From: JAZGBC01 sp036444495
GTDB lineage: Bacteria > Pseudomonadota > Alphaproteobacteria > Kiloniellales > J153
Reading direction: 5' to 3'
Length of the DNA stretch: 5,016 nt
Assembly: GCA_036444495.1 (NCBI GenBank)
Contig: JAZGBC010000028.1
Coordinates: 1 to 5,016, forward strand
Positions within the stretch are counted from its first letter, which is position 1; each line of letters opens with the position of its first letter. The position numbers were made by a program, and so were the translations under genes. Positions 1 to 4,761 of the stretch are shown piece after piece. The notes below the pieces were generated by a model. The model was not told where the DNA came from. It was given only the letters and a program-made list of their open reading frames with translations, and did not search any database.

Positions 1-2
1 TC

Positions 3-59
3 AAGGCCAAGGAGTTTCAGGTCCTTGCCTTGGTTTCCTTGGATCGGTTTGGAAAATGA
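3..59 (+). CDS. Possible 3' end of an unidentified gene (partial)
   Basis: Reading from base 3, a frame is open at the left edge and gives 18 residues (KAKEFQVLALVSLDRFGK) before a TGA at 57-59. The peptide mixes hydrophobic and charged residues in a protein-like way. A hairpin followed by five T residues begins 12 bases after the stop, which is where a terminator for this gene would sit. Against this, the codons show weaker GC bias at third positions than the sure genes in the window, and frame 2 is also open for a similar length. No family can be named from 18 residues. The call rests mainly on the placement of the hairpin and is tentative. Confidence 0.25.
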   Translation, partial: KAKEFQVLALVSLDRFGK

Positions 60-71
60 TAGATTTGGAAA

Positions 72-97
72 GCCGTGGAAGAACCGCGGCCATTTTT
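72..97 (+). terminator. Candidate rho-independent terminator, plus strand
   Basis: A 7-bp stem (GCCGTGG at 72-78 with CCGCGGC at 84-90, one G-U pair) closes a 5-base AAGAA loop. The bases CA and then TTTTT (93-97) follow. It would end transcription entering from the left edge. The stem is short and the T-run is only five bases, so it is plausible but not certain. Confidence 0.4.
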
Positions 98-130
98 GAC
101 GCCACACTGGCGCGTAGATTTTATTACGAT

Positions 131-167
131 AAAACAAGGGGTTAAGCGAACCTGCTTAACCCCTTGT
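131..167 (-). terminator. Rho-independent terminator of tRNA-Asn
   Basis: A perfect 14-bp inverted repeat (ACAAGGGGTTAAGC at 134-147 and its complement at 154-167) encloses a 6-base loop. Read on the minus strand, the hairpin starts 6 bases after the CCA end of the tRNA and runs into TTTT (counting the last stem base), followed by an AT-rich stretch. This is the layout of an intrinsic terminator placed just behind a tRNA gene. Confidence 0.8.
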
Positions 168-173
168 AGGAAT

Positions 174-249
174 TGGCTCCGCGGGCAGGACTCGAACCTG
201 CGACACGGTGGTTAACAGCCACCTGCTCTACCAACTGAGCTACCGCGGA
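174..249 (-). tRNA. tRNA-Asn (anticodon GTT)
   Basis: On the minus strand the gene folds as a full cloverleaf. The 7-bp acceptor stem is TCCGCGG with CCGCGGA and the discriminator base is G. The D arm contains AGCTCAGTTGGTAGAGC. The anticodon stem GGTGG/CCACC holds the loop CTGTTAA, which gives anticodon GTT. The T arm contains GGTTCGAGTCC. The CCA end is encoded, giving 76 nt with CCA and 73 without. It reads AAC and AAU codons. It appears to be a single-gene unit with a terminator directly behind it and a candidate promoter about 65 bases upstream. Confidence 0.97.
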
Positions 250-313
250 TCAGTGATCCTTGGCGGACGCTGGCCGGCCCCTGGCCGACCCGGCCTTACC
301 TGGGCGCGGCGGG

Positions 314-342
314 GTTATATCAAAGGCTCCGCTAGCCCGCAA
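314..342 (-). promoter_or_regulatory. Candidate sigma70-type promoter for tRNA-Asn
   Basis: On the minus strand, a TATAAC box (314-319, five of six consensus positions) lies 17 bases behind TTGCGG (337-342, only the TTG conserved). A very GC-rich stretch (CCCCGCCGCGCCC) begins within the last base of the -10 box and covers the likely start point. GC-rich discriminators are typical of stable-RNA promoters under growth-rate control. Transcription would start near 307 and leave a leader of about 58 bases before the tRNA. Confidence 0.45.
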
Positions 343-380
343 TTGGTTAGCCCGGCCACCTGGTTCAAGGACGCCGGGGA

Positions 381-593
381 TCAGGCGCCGGCCGCCACGG
401 CTAGAATGCATTGCGCCACCGGCAGGTAATCGGAGTTTGGCATGTGGAACCAGCGCAGGAACTCGGCCGTCGACATCTCCCCCGAAAGCCAATAGTCGAG
501 AAACATGCGGCTGATCGGGTGCAGCCTCTCCGGCAGGCAACTCACAATCGATTCGAGCATGATCTCGCGTTCCCGGACCCCGTTGAGGTGCAT
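381..593 (-). CDS. Small protein of unknown function (possibly frameshifted 5' end)
   Basis: From the ATG at 591-593 this frame encodes 70 residues ending in VAQCILAVAAGA. Codons have high GC at third positions, and the peptide looks natural, with an amphipathic N-terminal part (REREIMLESIV) and a central LDYWLSGEMSTAEFLRWF stretch. I see no known motif, signal peptide or clear membrane helix, and I do not recognise the family. An inner ATG at 558-560 would give 59 residues. Neither start has a strong ribosome binding site; the inner one has GAG close by. The frame stays open far upstream, but there the protein-like signal passes to another frame starting at 678. The true gene may therefore begin at 678 and be broken near 613. 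It is transcribed away from the metallopeptidase gene. Confidence 0.45.
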   Translation of the reverse strand: MHLNGVREREIMLESIVSCLPERLHPISRMFLDYWLSGEMSTAEFLRWFHMPNSDYLPVAQCILAVAAGA

Positions 594-612
594 GACGCTA
601 GCAGGGGGCAGT

Positions 613-678
613 TCACGAAAGCTTAACCATGCGGCGCCGGTTTGAATCAAGCGATTCGGCGGCTTCCGGCTCGTCCAT
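613..678 (-). CDS. 21-residue ORF, possible 5' part of the frameshifted small gene
   Basis: On the minus strand the ATG at 676-678 is preceded by GGAGAA at 8 bases spacing, the best ribosome binding site in this intergenic area. The frame encodes MDEPEAAESLDSNRRRMVKLS and stops at TGA 613-615. GC bias at third positions is high here and then continues in the frame of the 381-593 gene. A single base skipped around CTTTCGTGA would join the two into a protein of about 97 residues. It could instead be a short leader ORF translated ahead of the next gene, or a chance ORF. No function is suggested. Confidence 0.3.
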   Translation of the reverse strand: MDEPEAAESLDSNRRRMVKLS

Positions 679-767
679 AATTCGTTCTCCGAAGGCCGCT
701 TGAAGCGAAAGCGTAAGCTTTTCCACCTATGCTCCCAGCAGCCAAAGCAGAACGAGAGTCCCCCAGC

Positions 768-1862
768 ATGACCCCGGATTCGGACCATTATAACGGCAGT
801 ATTGTGCCCGATTCGGTCCTACGGCGGGCCGGCGTGCTGCCGCGGGCCCTCTGGGAGGTTCCGCTGCGCTGGGGCCGCTGCTGCCTGGCGGCGGGACTGA
901 TGAGCCTGGTGGCCATGTCGGTGCTGATCGACCGCGCCGAGGGTTTGGCCGGCGGGCACGCCGACCGCTACCGGCCCGGAGGCCTGACGGTGGACCGCGC
1001 CAGCCGGATGCTGGGGCAGGGCCAGGGCCAGGTCGAGGGGTGCCTTCGCGCCGGGGCCAACGACCGCAACTCCCAAGAGCGCGCCGAGCTCAGCCGTCTC
1101 TTCGCCATTCTCTCGCAAAGCCCCACCGGCCGGGCGGCCCTGTACGAGGCGGCGCGGCGCGGCATCCAGGTGTGTATCGATAATCGAACGCAGCTTCTCG
1201 CCTACTATTTCGCCGATTTGCATGTGGTGGGCGTAAGCGCGGAACTTTCCGAGGGCGGCAAGATCGCCTTCCTGGCCCATGAGCTCGCGCATATCCCGCA
1301 GCATCCCGCCTATTCCGACAACCGCTATTTTCCCGCCGAGGATCTATTGCTCCTGCGGCGAATGCGCGAGGCAGCGGCCGAGGCCGCCTCTGTACGCATC
1401 GCGTGGGAACTGCGTCAGGCCGGTTACGCGTTCGCCTGGGACGAAAAGCTTGCCTCTGCCTACCGGGACGTCGCCCGGGTCTTCGAGACGATTGCCGCCA
1501 AGGCCGCCGATGATACGGATATGCTGCGCGCCATGCGCCGGGCCTTCGACCGGTGGTTCGAGGCGCCCTGGCGGCGCAGGGTCTACGATGCCATGACCGC
1601 CGAACACTTGCAGCGCATTTCGCACGACGCCATGGGCTTGGTGCCGCCCCGCTATGCGCTCAGCCACGAGTTCCTGCTGGGCATCGGCTGGCTGGACGGG
1701 CAAAACTTCCTGGCCGCGACCGCCGGCCCGCGGCTGACCGATTCCTTCTATGCCGGGGGCGTTCCCAGGCAGATCGCCGCGCGCATCCGACGCCTCACGC
1801 AACAGGCGAGCCGCGAAACCCGGGCGCTTGAGCTGTGGTTCTTCCCGGGCGCTCTTTCCTGA
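768..1862 (+). CDS. Putative membrane-anchored zinc metallopeptidase (DUF6782-like)
   Basis: From the ATG at 768 the product has 364 residues. An ATG at 729 in the same frame would add 13 residues, but only the inner start has a purine-rich site (ACGAGAG) ahead of it. After a charged N-terminus, residues about 38-55 (CCLAAGLMSLVAMSVLI) form one hydrophobic segment, so it is probably a single-pass membrane protein with the catalytic part outside the cytoplasm. The centre carries AFLAHELAHIPQ with the zincin motif H171-E172-x-x-H175. About 26-30 residues later lies EAAAEAASVRIAWELRQAG, where E201 or E205 could be the third zinc ligand, as in gluzincins. This pairing of motifs resembles the DUF6782 group of putative metallopeptidases; the family name is from memory. 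The C-terminal half is helix-rich and ends WFFPGALS. Substrate is unknown. The gene stands alone, convergent with the 38-residue protein gene. Confidence 0.8.
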   Translation: MTPDSDHYNGSIVPDSVLRRAGVLPRALWEVPLRWGRCCLAAGLMSLVAMSVLIDRAEGLAGGHADRYRPGGLTVDRASRMLGQGQGQVEGCLRAGANDRNSQERAELSRLFAILSQSPTGRAALYEAARRGIQVCIDNRTQLLAYYFADLHVVGVSAELSEGGKIAFLAHELAHIPQHPAYSDNRYFPAEDLLLLRRMREAAAEAASVRIAWELRQAGYAFAWDEKLASAYRDVARVFETIAAKAADDTDMLRAMRRAFDRWFEAPWRRRVYDAMTAEHLQRISHDAMGLVPPRYALSHEFLLGIGWLDGQNFLAATAGPRLTDSFYAGGVPRQIAARIRRLTQQASRETRALELWFFPGALS

Positions 1863-1943
1863 TCGGCGCAATTCGAGATCGAGACGCCCGGCCCGGCGCC
1901 AGGGGCGAGGGCGGGGGATCTTCGCTCTGAGGCCGTGTCGTCC

Positions 1944-2060
1944 CTACTTTCCGCCCTGATCCGTCCCGCTGGAGGTGTGGGAGCAATAGGCCAGCATGGC
2001 ACTGAAGGCGACGAAGGCGACGATCACGCCGACGAGATAGGCGGCTTCGATACCGGTCAT
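1944..2060 (-). CDS. 38-residue single-pass membrane protein
   Basis: The ATG at 2058-2060 has a strong ribosome binding site, GAGGAGAGAG at 2065-2074, and the frame ends with TAG at 1944-1946. The product begins MTGIEAAYLVGVIVAF, continues VAFSAMLAYCS and ends in a hydrophilic tail, HTSSGTDQGGK. Residues about 8-26 form one hydrophobic helix. The short N-terminus with E5 and the polar C-terminal tail suggest a small inner membrane protein. I recall similar short proteins in Rhodospirillales genomes, but no function is known to me. The gene has its own candidate promoter 20-30 bases upstream and lies 173 bases downstream of tRNA-Cys on the same strand. It is convergent with the metallopeptidase gene. 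The strong ribosome binding site and coherent membrane helix make a real gene likely despite its size. Confidence 0.72.
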   Translation of the reverse strand: MTGIEAAYLVGVIVAFVAFSAMLAYCSHTSSGTDQGGK

Positions 2061-2086
2061 GGGACTCTCTCCTCAAAACCTTCGCA

Positions 2087-2115
2087 TTTATATACCCATA
2101 CGCTGTTTAAGGAAA
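2087..2115 (-). promoter_or_regulatory. Candidate promoter of the 38-residue protein gene
   Basis: On the minus strand TATAAA (2087-2092, five of six consensus positions) sits 17 bases behind TTTCCT (2110-2115, three of six). The surrounding AT-rich patch stands out in GC-rich DNA. The start point would be near 2080, leaving a leader of about 20 bases that contains the ribosome binding site. Confidence 0.4.
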
Positions 2116-2233
2116 TGCGGCTTTGAGCTGAATCCCTGGCCGGGGCCGGCTGTAGAAGACAAGGGGAGAGCAGGGACGGCCGCCGGGACGCGTGGGACGG
2201 CACGGGCGGAGATATTTAGACCAGAGGTTCGTT

Positions 2234-2307
2234 TGGAGGCCCGGGCCGGAATCGAACCGACGTACGGGGCTTTGCAGGCCCCTGCATAACCACTCTGCCA
2301 CCGGGCC
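2234..2307 (-). tRNA. tRNA-Cys (anticodon GCA)
   Basis: On the minus strand the acceptor stem is GGCCCGG with CCGGGCC, the discriminator base is T (U73) and CCA is encoded (2234-2236), giving 74 nt in total. The anticodon stem GGGGC/GCCCC holds the loop CTGCAAA, which gives anticodon GCA. The T arm contains GGTTCGATTCC. U73 is the known identity base for cysteine tRNAs and supports the call. A strong promoter lies 32-60 bases upstream. No clear hairpin with a T-run follows, so transcription may continue toward the 38-residue protein gene or end by another means. Confidence 0.97.
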
Positions 2308-2338
2308 TGACGTCACGCCGAGTCGGGCGGGCGGGCGA

Positions 2339-2367
2339 CATATATAAGCCGCGGTTAAACCGGTCAA
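2339..2367 (-). promoter_or_regulatory. Sigma70-type promoter of tRNA-Cys
   Basis: On the minus strand TTGACC (2362-2367, five of six consensus positions) is followed after exactly 17 bases by TATATG (2339-2344, four of six). The next bases, GTCGCCCGCCCGCCCG, make a very GC-rich discriminator over the expected start near 2332. This is the usual feature of stable-RNA promoters sensitive to ppGpp. The tRNA would have a leader of about 25 bases. Confidence 0.7.
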
Positions 2368-2428
2368 GCGGCCAGCCCACCCGCCAACGGGAGCGGCTCG
2401 CCCGGGCGTGCAAGCCGGGCATGCAAGA

Positions 2429-2457
2429 TTGTCTTCGGCAGCCGAGCCAACTATAAA
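2429..2457 (+). promoter_or_regulatory. Sigma70-type promoter for the methyltransferase gene
   Basis: TTGTCT (2429-2434, four of six consensus positions) and TATAAA (2452-2457, five of six) are separated by exactly 17 bases. Transcription would start near 2464, about 55 bases before the ATG at 2519. It is arranged back to back with the tRNA-Cys promoter, with about 60 bases between the two -35 boxes. Confidence 0.6.
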
Positions 2458-2518
2458 ACCGGCCAATGATCCAACCAAGCCCTGCCGCCGGCTCGAGTCA
2501 CGAATCACAGGTCACGCC

Positions 2519-3175
2519 ATGATCGATTACACTCCCGTCCGCCTGAACATGGTGGAATCCCAGCTACGCACCAACAGGGTCACGGACCCGGGCCTGATCG
2601 AGGCCTTCGAGCAGGTCCCGCGCGAGCTTTTCCTGCCCGAGGCGCTGCGCAGCGTCGCCTATGTGGACAAGGATCTGGCCATCGCCGAGGGGCGCCACAT
2701 GATGGAGCCCAGGGTGCTGGCCCGCCTGCTCCAGGTCGCCGGACCCGGTCCCGAGGACGTGGTCTTGGATATCGGCTGCGGTACCGGCTATGCGACGGCC
2801 CTTCTGGCGCGCCTCTCGGCCACCGTGGTGGCGCTCGAATGCGACGCGGGGCTGGCCGGACGGGCCAACGACATTCTGCAGGAGTTGGAGGTAGGCAACG
2901 CGATCGTCGTCGAGGGCCCGCTGAACCAGGGCCATGCCAGGCAGGCCCCCTACAACGTGATCCTGCTGAATGGCGGGGTGGCCGAGGTGCCGCCGGCGAT
3001 TAGCGGCCAACTCGCCGATGGCGGCCGTCTGGTCGCGGTGGTCCGGGATGCCGGCGGACTCGGGCGGGCCACCCTGGTCCAGCGCAATGGTCAGGTCATT
3101 TCGGGCCGGGTTCTCTTCGACGCCTCGATCCCGCTGCTGCCGGGTTTCGAGGTGGAGCCGGGCTTCGTTTTCTGA
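2519..3175 (+). CDS. Protein-L-isoaspartate O-methyltransferase family protein, divergent
   Basis: The product has 218 residues and starts MIDYTPVRLNMVESQLRTNRV, a start typical of the tolC-linked members of this family. AGG lies 8-10 bases ahead of the ATG; a longer in-frame start at 2408 would add residues that do not look like protein. The family uses S-adenosylmethionine to methylate isoaspartyl residues in damaged cytosolic proteins. The SAM site is intact: VLDIGCGTGYATALL (residues 82-96) is motif I, followed by VVALE (103-107) and DGGRLVAVV (167-175). The substrate side differs. The family's usual TISQP is HMMEP (60-64), so the conserved serine is M62. The usual GDG loop after motif II reads EGPLNQG, and the usual TAAAPEIP stretch reads LNGGVAEVP (150-158). 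Fold and cofactor binding are therefore secure, but repair of isoaspartate is doubtful. It lies 132 bases ahead of tolC. Confidence 0.85.
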   Translation: MIDYTPVRLNMVESQLRTNRVTDPGLIEAFEQVPRELFLPEALRSVAYVDKDLAIAEGRHMMEPRVLARLLQVAGPGPEDVVLDIGCGTGYATALLARLSATVVALECDAGLAGRANDILQELEVGNAIVVEGPLNQGHARQAPYNVILLNGGVAEVPPAISGQLADGGRLVAVVRDAGGLGRATLVQRNGQVISGRVLFDASIPLLPGFEVEPGFVF

Positions 3176-3224
3176 GTTTCACGGGGTCAGGGAAGGGTTC
3201 GGGCCCATTACCAAGCTGTTAACC

Positions 3225-3253
3225 TTATTGCTTCAAGTTGTGCTAAGTATAGC
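3225..3253 (+). promoter_or_regulatory. Weak candidate promoter of tolC
   Basis: TATAGC (3248-3253, four of six consensus positions) lies 17 bases after TTATTG (3225-3230, two of six). The patch is AT-rich compared with its surroundings and overlaps the inverted repeat at 3240-3255, which suggests a regulated promoter. The start would be near 3260, about 48 bases before the tolC ATG. The -35 match is poor, so read-through from the methyltransferase promoter may be as important. Confidence 0.3.
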
Positions 3254-3255
3254 AC
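3240..3255. repeat. Perfect inverted repeat, possible operator before tolC
   Basis: GTGCTA (3240-3245) and its exact complement TAGCAC (3250-3255) flank the 4-base spacer AGTA. The repeat covers the -10 box of the candidate tolC promoter and begins 68 bases before the ATG. There is no T-run behind it and the stem is only 6 bp, so a terminator is unlikely. A dimeric repressor site is the simplest reading. No regulator gene is present in the window to pair with it. Confidence 0.45.
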
Positions 3256-3307
3256 TGGTGGCTATCGAATCGGATCGAACAGGCTTAGGCGGGGACCCAA
3301 GATCCTG

Positions 3308-4699
3308 ATGATATTGGCCGTTTTCCTCCCCTGGCGCCCCCGGATTTCCGGGCTGGCGGCGGCGCTTGCCGTTATGGCGGCGCTGAGTCCGGCGGCCCAT
3401 GCCCAGACGCTGAACGAGGCCCTGGCCACGGCCTATGCGAGCAATCCGACGCTCGGTGCGGCGCGGGCCGAGCTCAGGGCGGTCAACGAGCGGGTCCCGC
3501 AGGCCCTGTCGAATTGGCGGCCCAGTGTCAGCCTGAGCGGCTCGGCCGGAAAGCAGCGCATCGAGAGCGAGACGAGTTCAAGCAAGATCGAACAAACCAC
3601 GACCCCGGTGGTGGGAACGCTTTCCGTGGTTCAGCCGATCTATCGCGGCGGGCGTACGCTGGCCGGTACCCAACGCGCGGAACACGAAGTGCGCGCTCAG
3701 CGCGCCACGCTGGCCTCGGTCGAACAGTCGGTCCTGCTGCGGGCGGCTACCGCTTATATGGACGTGTGGCGAAATCAGGCGGTCCTCAAACTGAATATCA
3801 ACAATGAGAAGGTCCTGGAACGCCAACTCCAAGCCTCGAAGGACCGCTTCACGGTGGGCGAAGTCACGCGTACGGACGTAGCCCAGTCGGAGACCCGCCT
3901 CGCAGTGGCCACGGCGGGGCGAATCGCCGCCGAGGGCGATCTGACCGCCAGCGGTGCCGTCTACGAGGAGGTCGTCGGCGTCCTGCCTGGGGCTCTGCCG
4001 GCCCCGGCGCCGGTCGAGGGCCTTCCCTCCAGCGTCGAGGAGGTGACCGCCCTGGCCGTGGTACAGAACCCGGAGATTCTGGTGGCGACGTTCTCCGAAA
4101 GGGCGGCCGAGCGGCAGGTCCGCGAGGTGATCGGCGAGCTACTGCCCACGGTGCAGCTTACCGGCACACTGCGTCACTCCGAGGAATCCAGCCAGAGAAA
4201 CGCGGAGTCGGATCAGGCTCAGATCTTGGCAGAGGTGTCCGTTCCGCTGTATCAGCAGGGGGCCGTGTACAGCCGGATTCGCGAGGCCAAGCAGATTTCC
4301 AGCCAACGCCGCATTCAGATCGTGGAGACGCGCCGGCGCATTGCACAAGCGGCGACCAGCGCGTGGGAGGGTTTGCAGACCGCCCGGGCGCAGATCCAGT
4401 CCTTCGAATCGGGTGTGCGTTCCGCCGAAATCGCGCTGGAAGGCGTGGAGCAGGAAAATGCCGTGGGCGCGCGCACGATACTGGATATCTTGGACGCGGA
4501 GCAGGAGTTGTTGGACTCCCAGGTCAATCTGGTGCGCTCTCAGCGCGACGAAATTGTCGCCGGGTTCGAGACCTTGACCGCTATAGGACGCTTGACGGGT
4601 AGGGACCTGGCCCTTGCGGTCGAACTTTATGACCCGGAGATCGATTATTTGAAGGTGCGTGACAAGTGGATCGGTCTCGGCGCACCGGGCGCCCAGTGA
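3308..4699 (+). CDS. tolC: TolC-family outer membrane efflux/secretion channel
   Basis: The 463-residue product matches the usual length of alphaproteobacterial TolC proteins. It has a signal peptide: a basic stretch (WRPRISG), then a hydrophobic core (LAAALAVMAALSP) and an AHA site, with likely cleavage after residue 32 before QTLNEALATAY. The mature protein shows the duplicated TolC fold. Beta segments WRPSVSLSGSAG and GTLSVVQPIYRGG in the first half are mirrored by LLPTVQLTGTLRH and ILAEVSVPLYQQG in the second. The helical turn RFTVGEVTRTDVAQSETRLA (180-199) matches GARTILDILDAEQELLDSQV (387-406). TolC trimers span the outer membrane and periplasm and form the exit duct for RND or ABC drug pumps and type I secretion; no pump gene lies here, so partners are elsewhere. 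The ribosome binding site is poor (GGGGA, 12 bases from the ATG). It is followed closely by popZ. Confidence 0.95.
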   Translation: MILAVFLPWRPRISGLAAALAVMAALSPAAHAQTLNEALATAYASNPTLGAARAELRAVNERVPQALSNWRPSVSLSGSAGKQRIESETSSSKIEQTTTPVVGTLSVVQPIYRGGRTLAGTQRAEHEVRAQRATLASVEQSVLLRAATAYMDVWRNQAVLKLNINNEKVLERQLQASKDRFTVGEVTRTDVAQSETRLAVATAGRIAAEGDLTASGAVYEEVVGVLPGALPAPAPVEGLPSSVEEVTALAVVQNPEILVATFSERAAERQVREVIGELLPTVQLTGTLRHSEESSQRNAESDQAQILAEVSVPLYQQGAVYSRIREAKQISSQRRIQIVETRRRIAQAATSAWEGLQTARAQIQSFESGVRSAEIALEGVEQENAVGARTILDILDAEQELLDSQVNLVRSQRDEIVAGFETLTAIGRLTGRDLALAVELYDPEIDYLKVRDKWIGLGAPGAQ

Positions 4700-4761
4700 G
4701 CCGCCGACCGGACAGCGGCGTGAACTGAAGCGCGTGGTGTGAACCTCTGGACTCTGGAACG

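Noticed and set aside
411..626. Plus-strand 71-residue ORF opposite the small minus-strand gene
   Set aside because: It mirrors the minus-strand frame, has no ribosome binding site and its composition (many His, Arg, Pro) is that of an antisense shadow.
819..1304. 161-residue minus-strand ORF inside the metallopeptidase gene
   Set aside because: It is an antisense shadow of a GC-rich gene. The plus strand carries a recognisable HExxH domain and membrane segment.
1863..1943. Bidirectional terminator between the two convergent genes
   Set aside because: Short GC-rich complementary stretches (CGCCC and GGGCG) exist, but no clean stem with a T-run on either strand could be found.
2107..2508. 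133-residue minus-strand ORF across tRNA-Cys
   Set aside because: It runs through the whole tRNA gene and its promoter, has no recognisable domain and has no supporting start signal.
2408..2518. N-terminal extension of the methyltransferase to an ATG at 2408
   Set aside because: The extension would include the -35/-10 boxes of the likely promoter, and the family normally begins close to the MIDYTPVRLNM start at 2519.
4700..4761. Hairpin between tolC and popZ (CGCCG...CGGCG near 4702-4720)
   Set aside because: The stem is 5 bp with a long loop and no T-run follows, so it is not a credible terminator.
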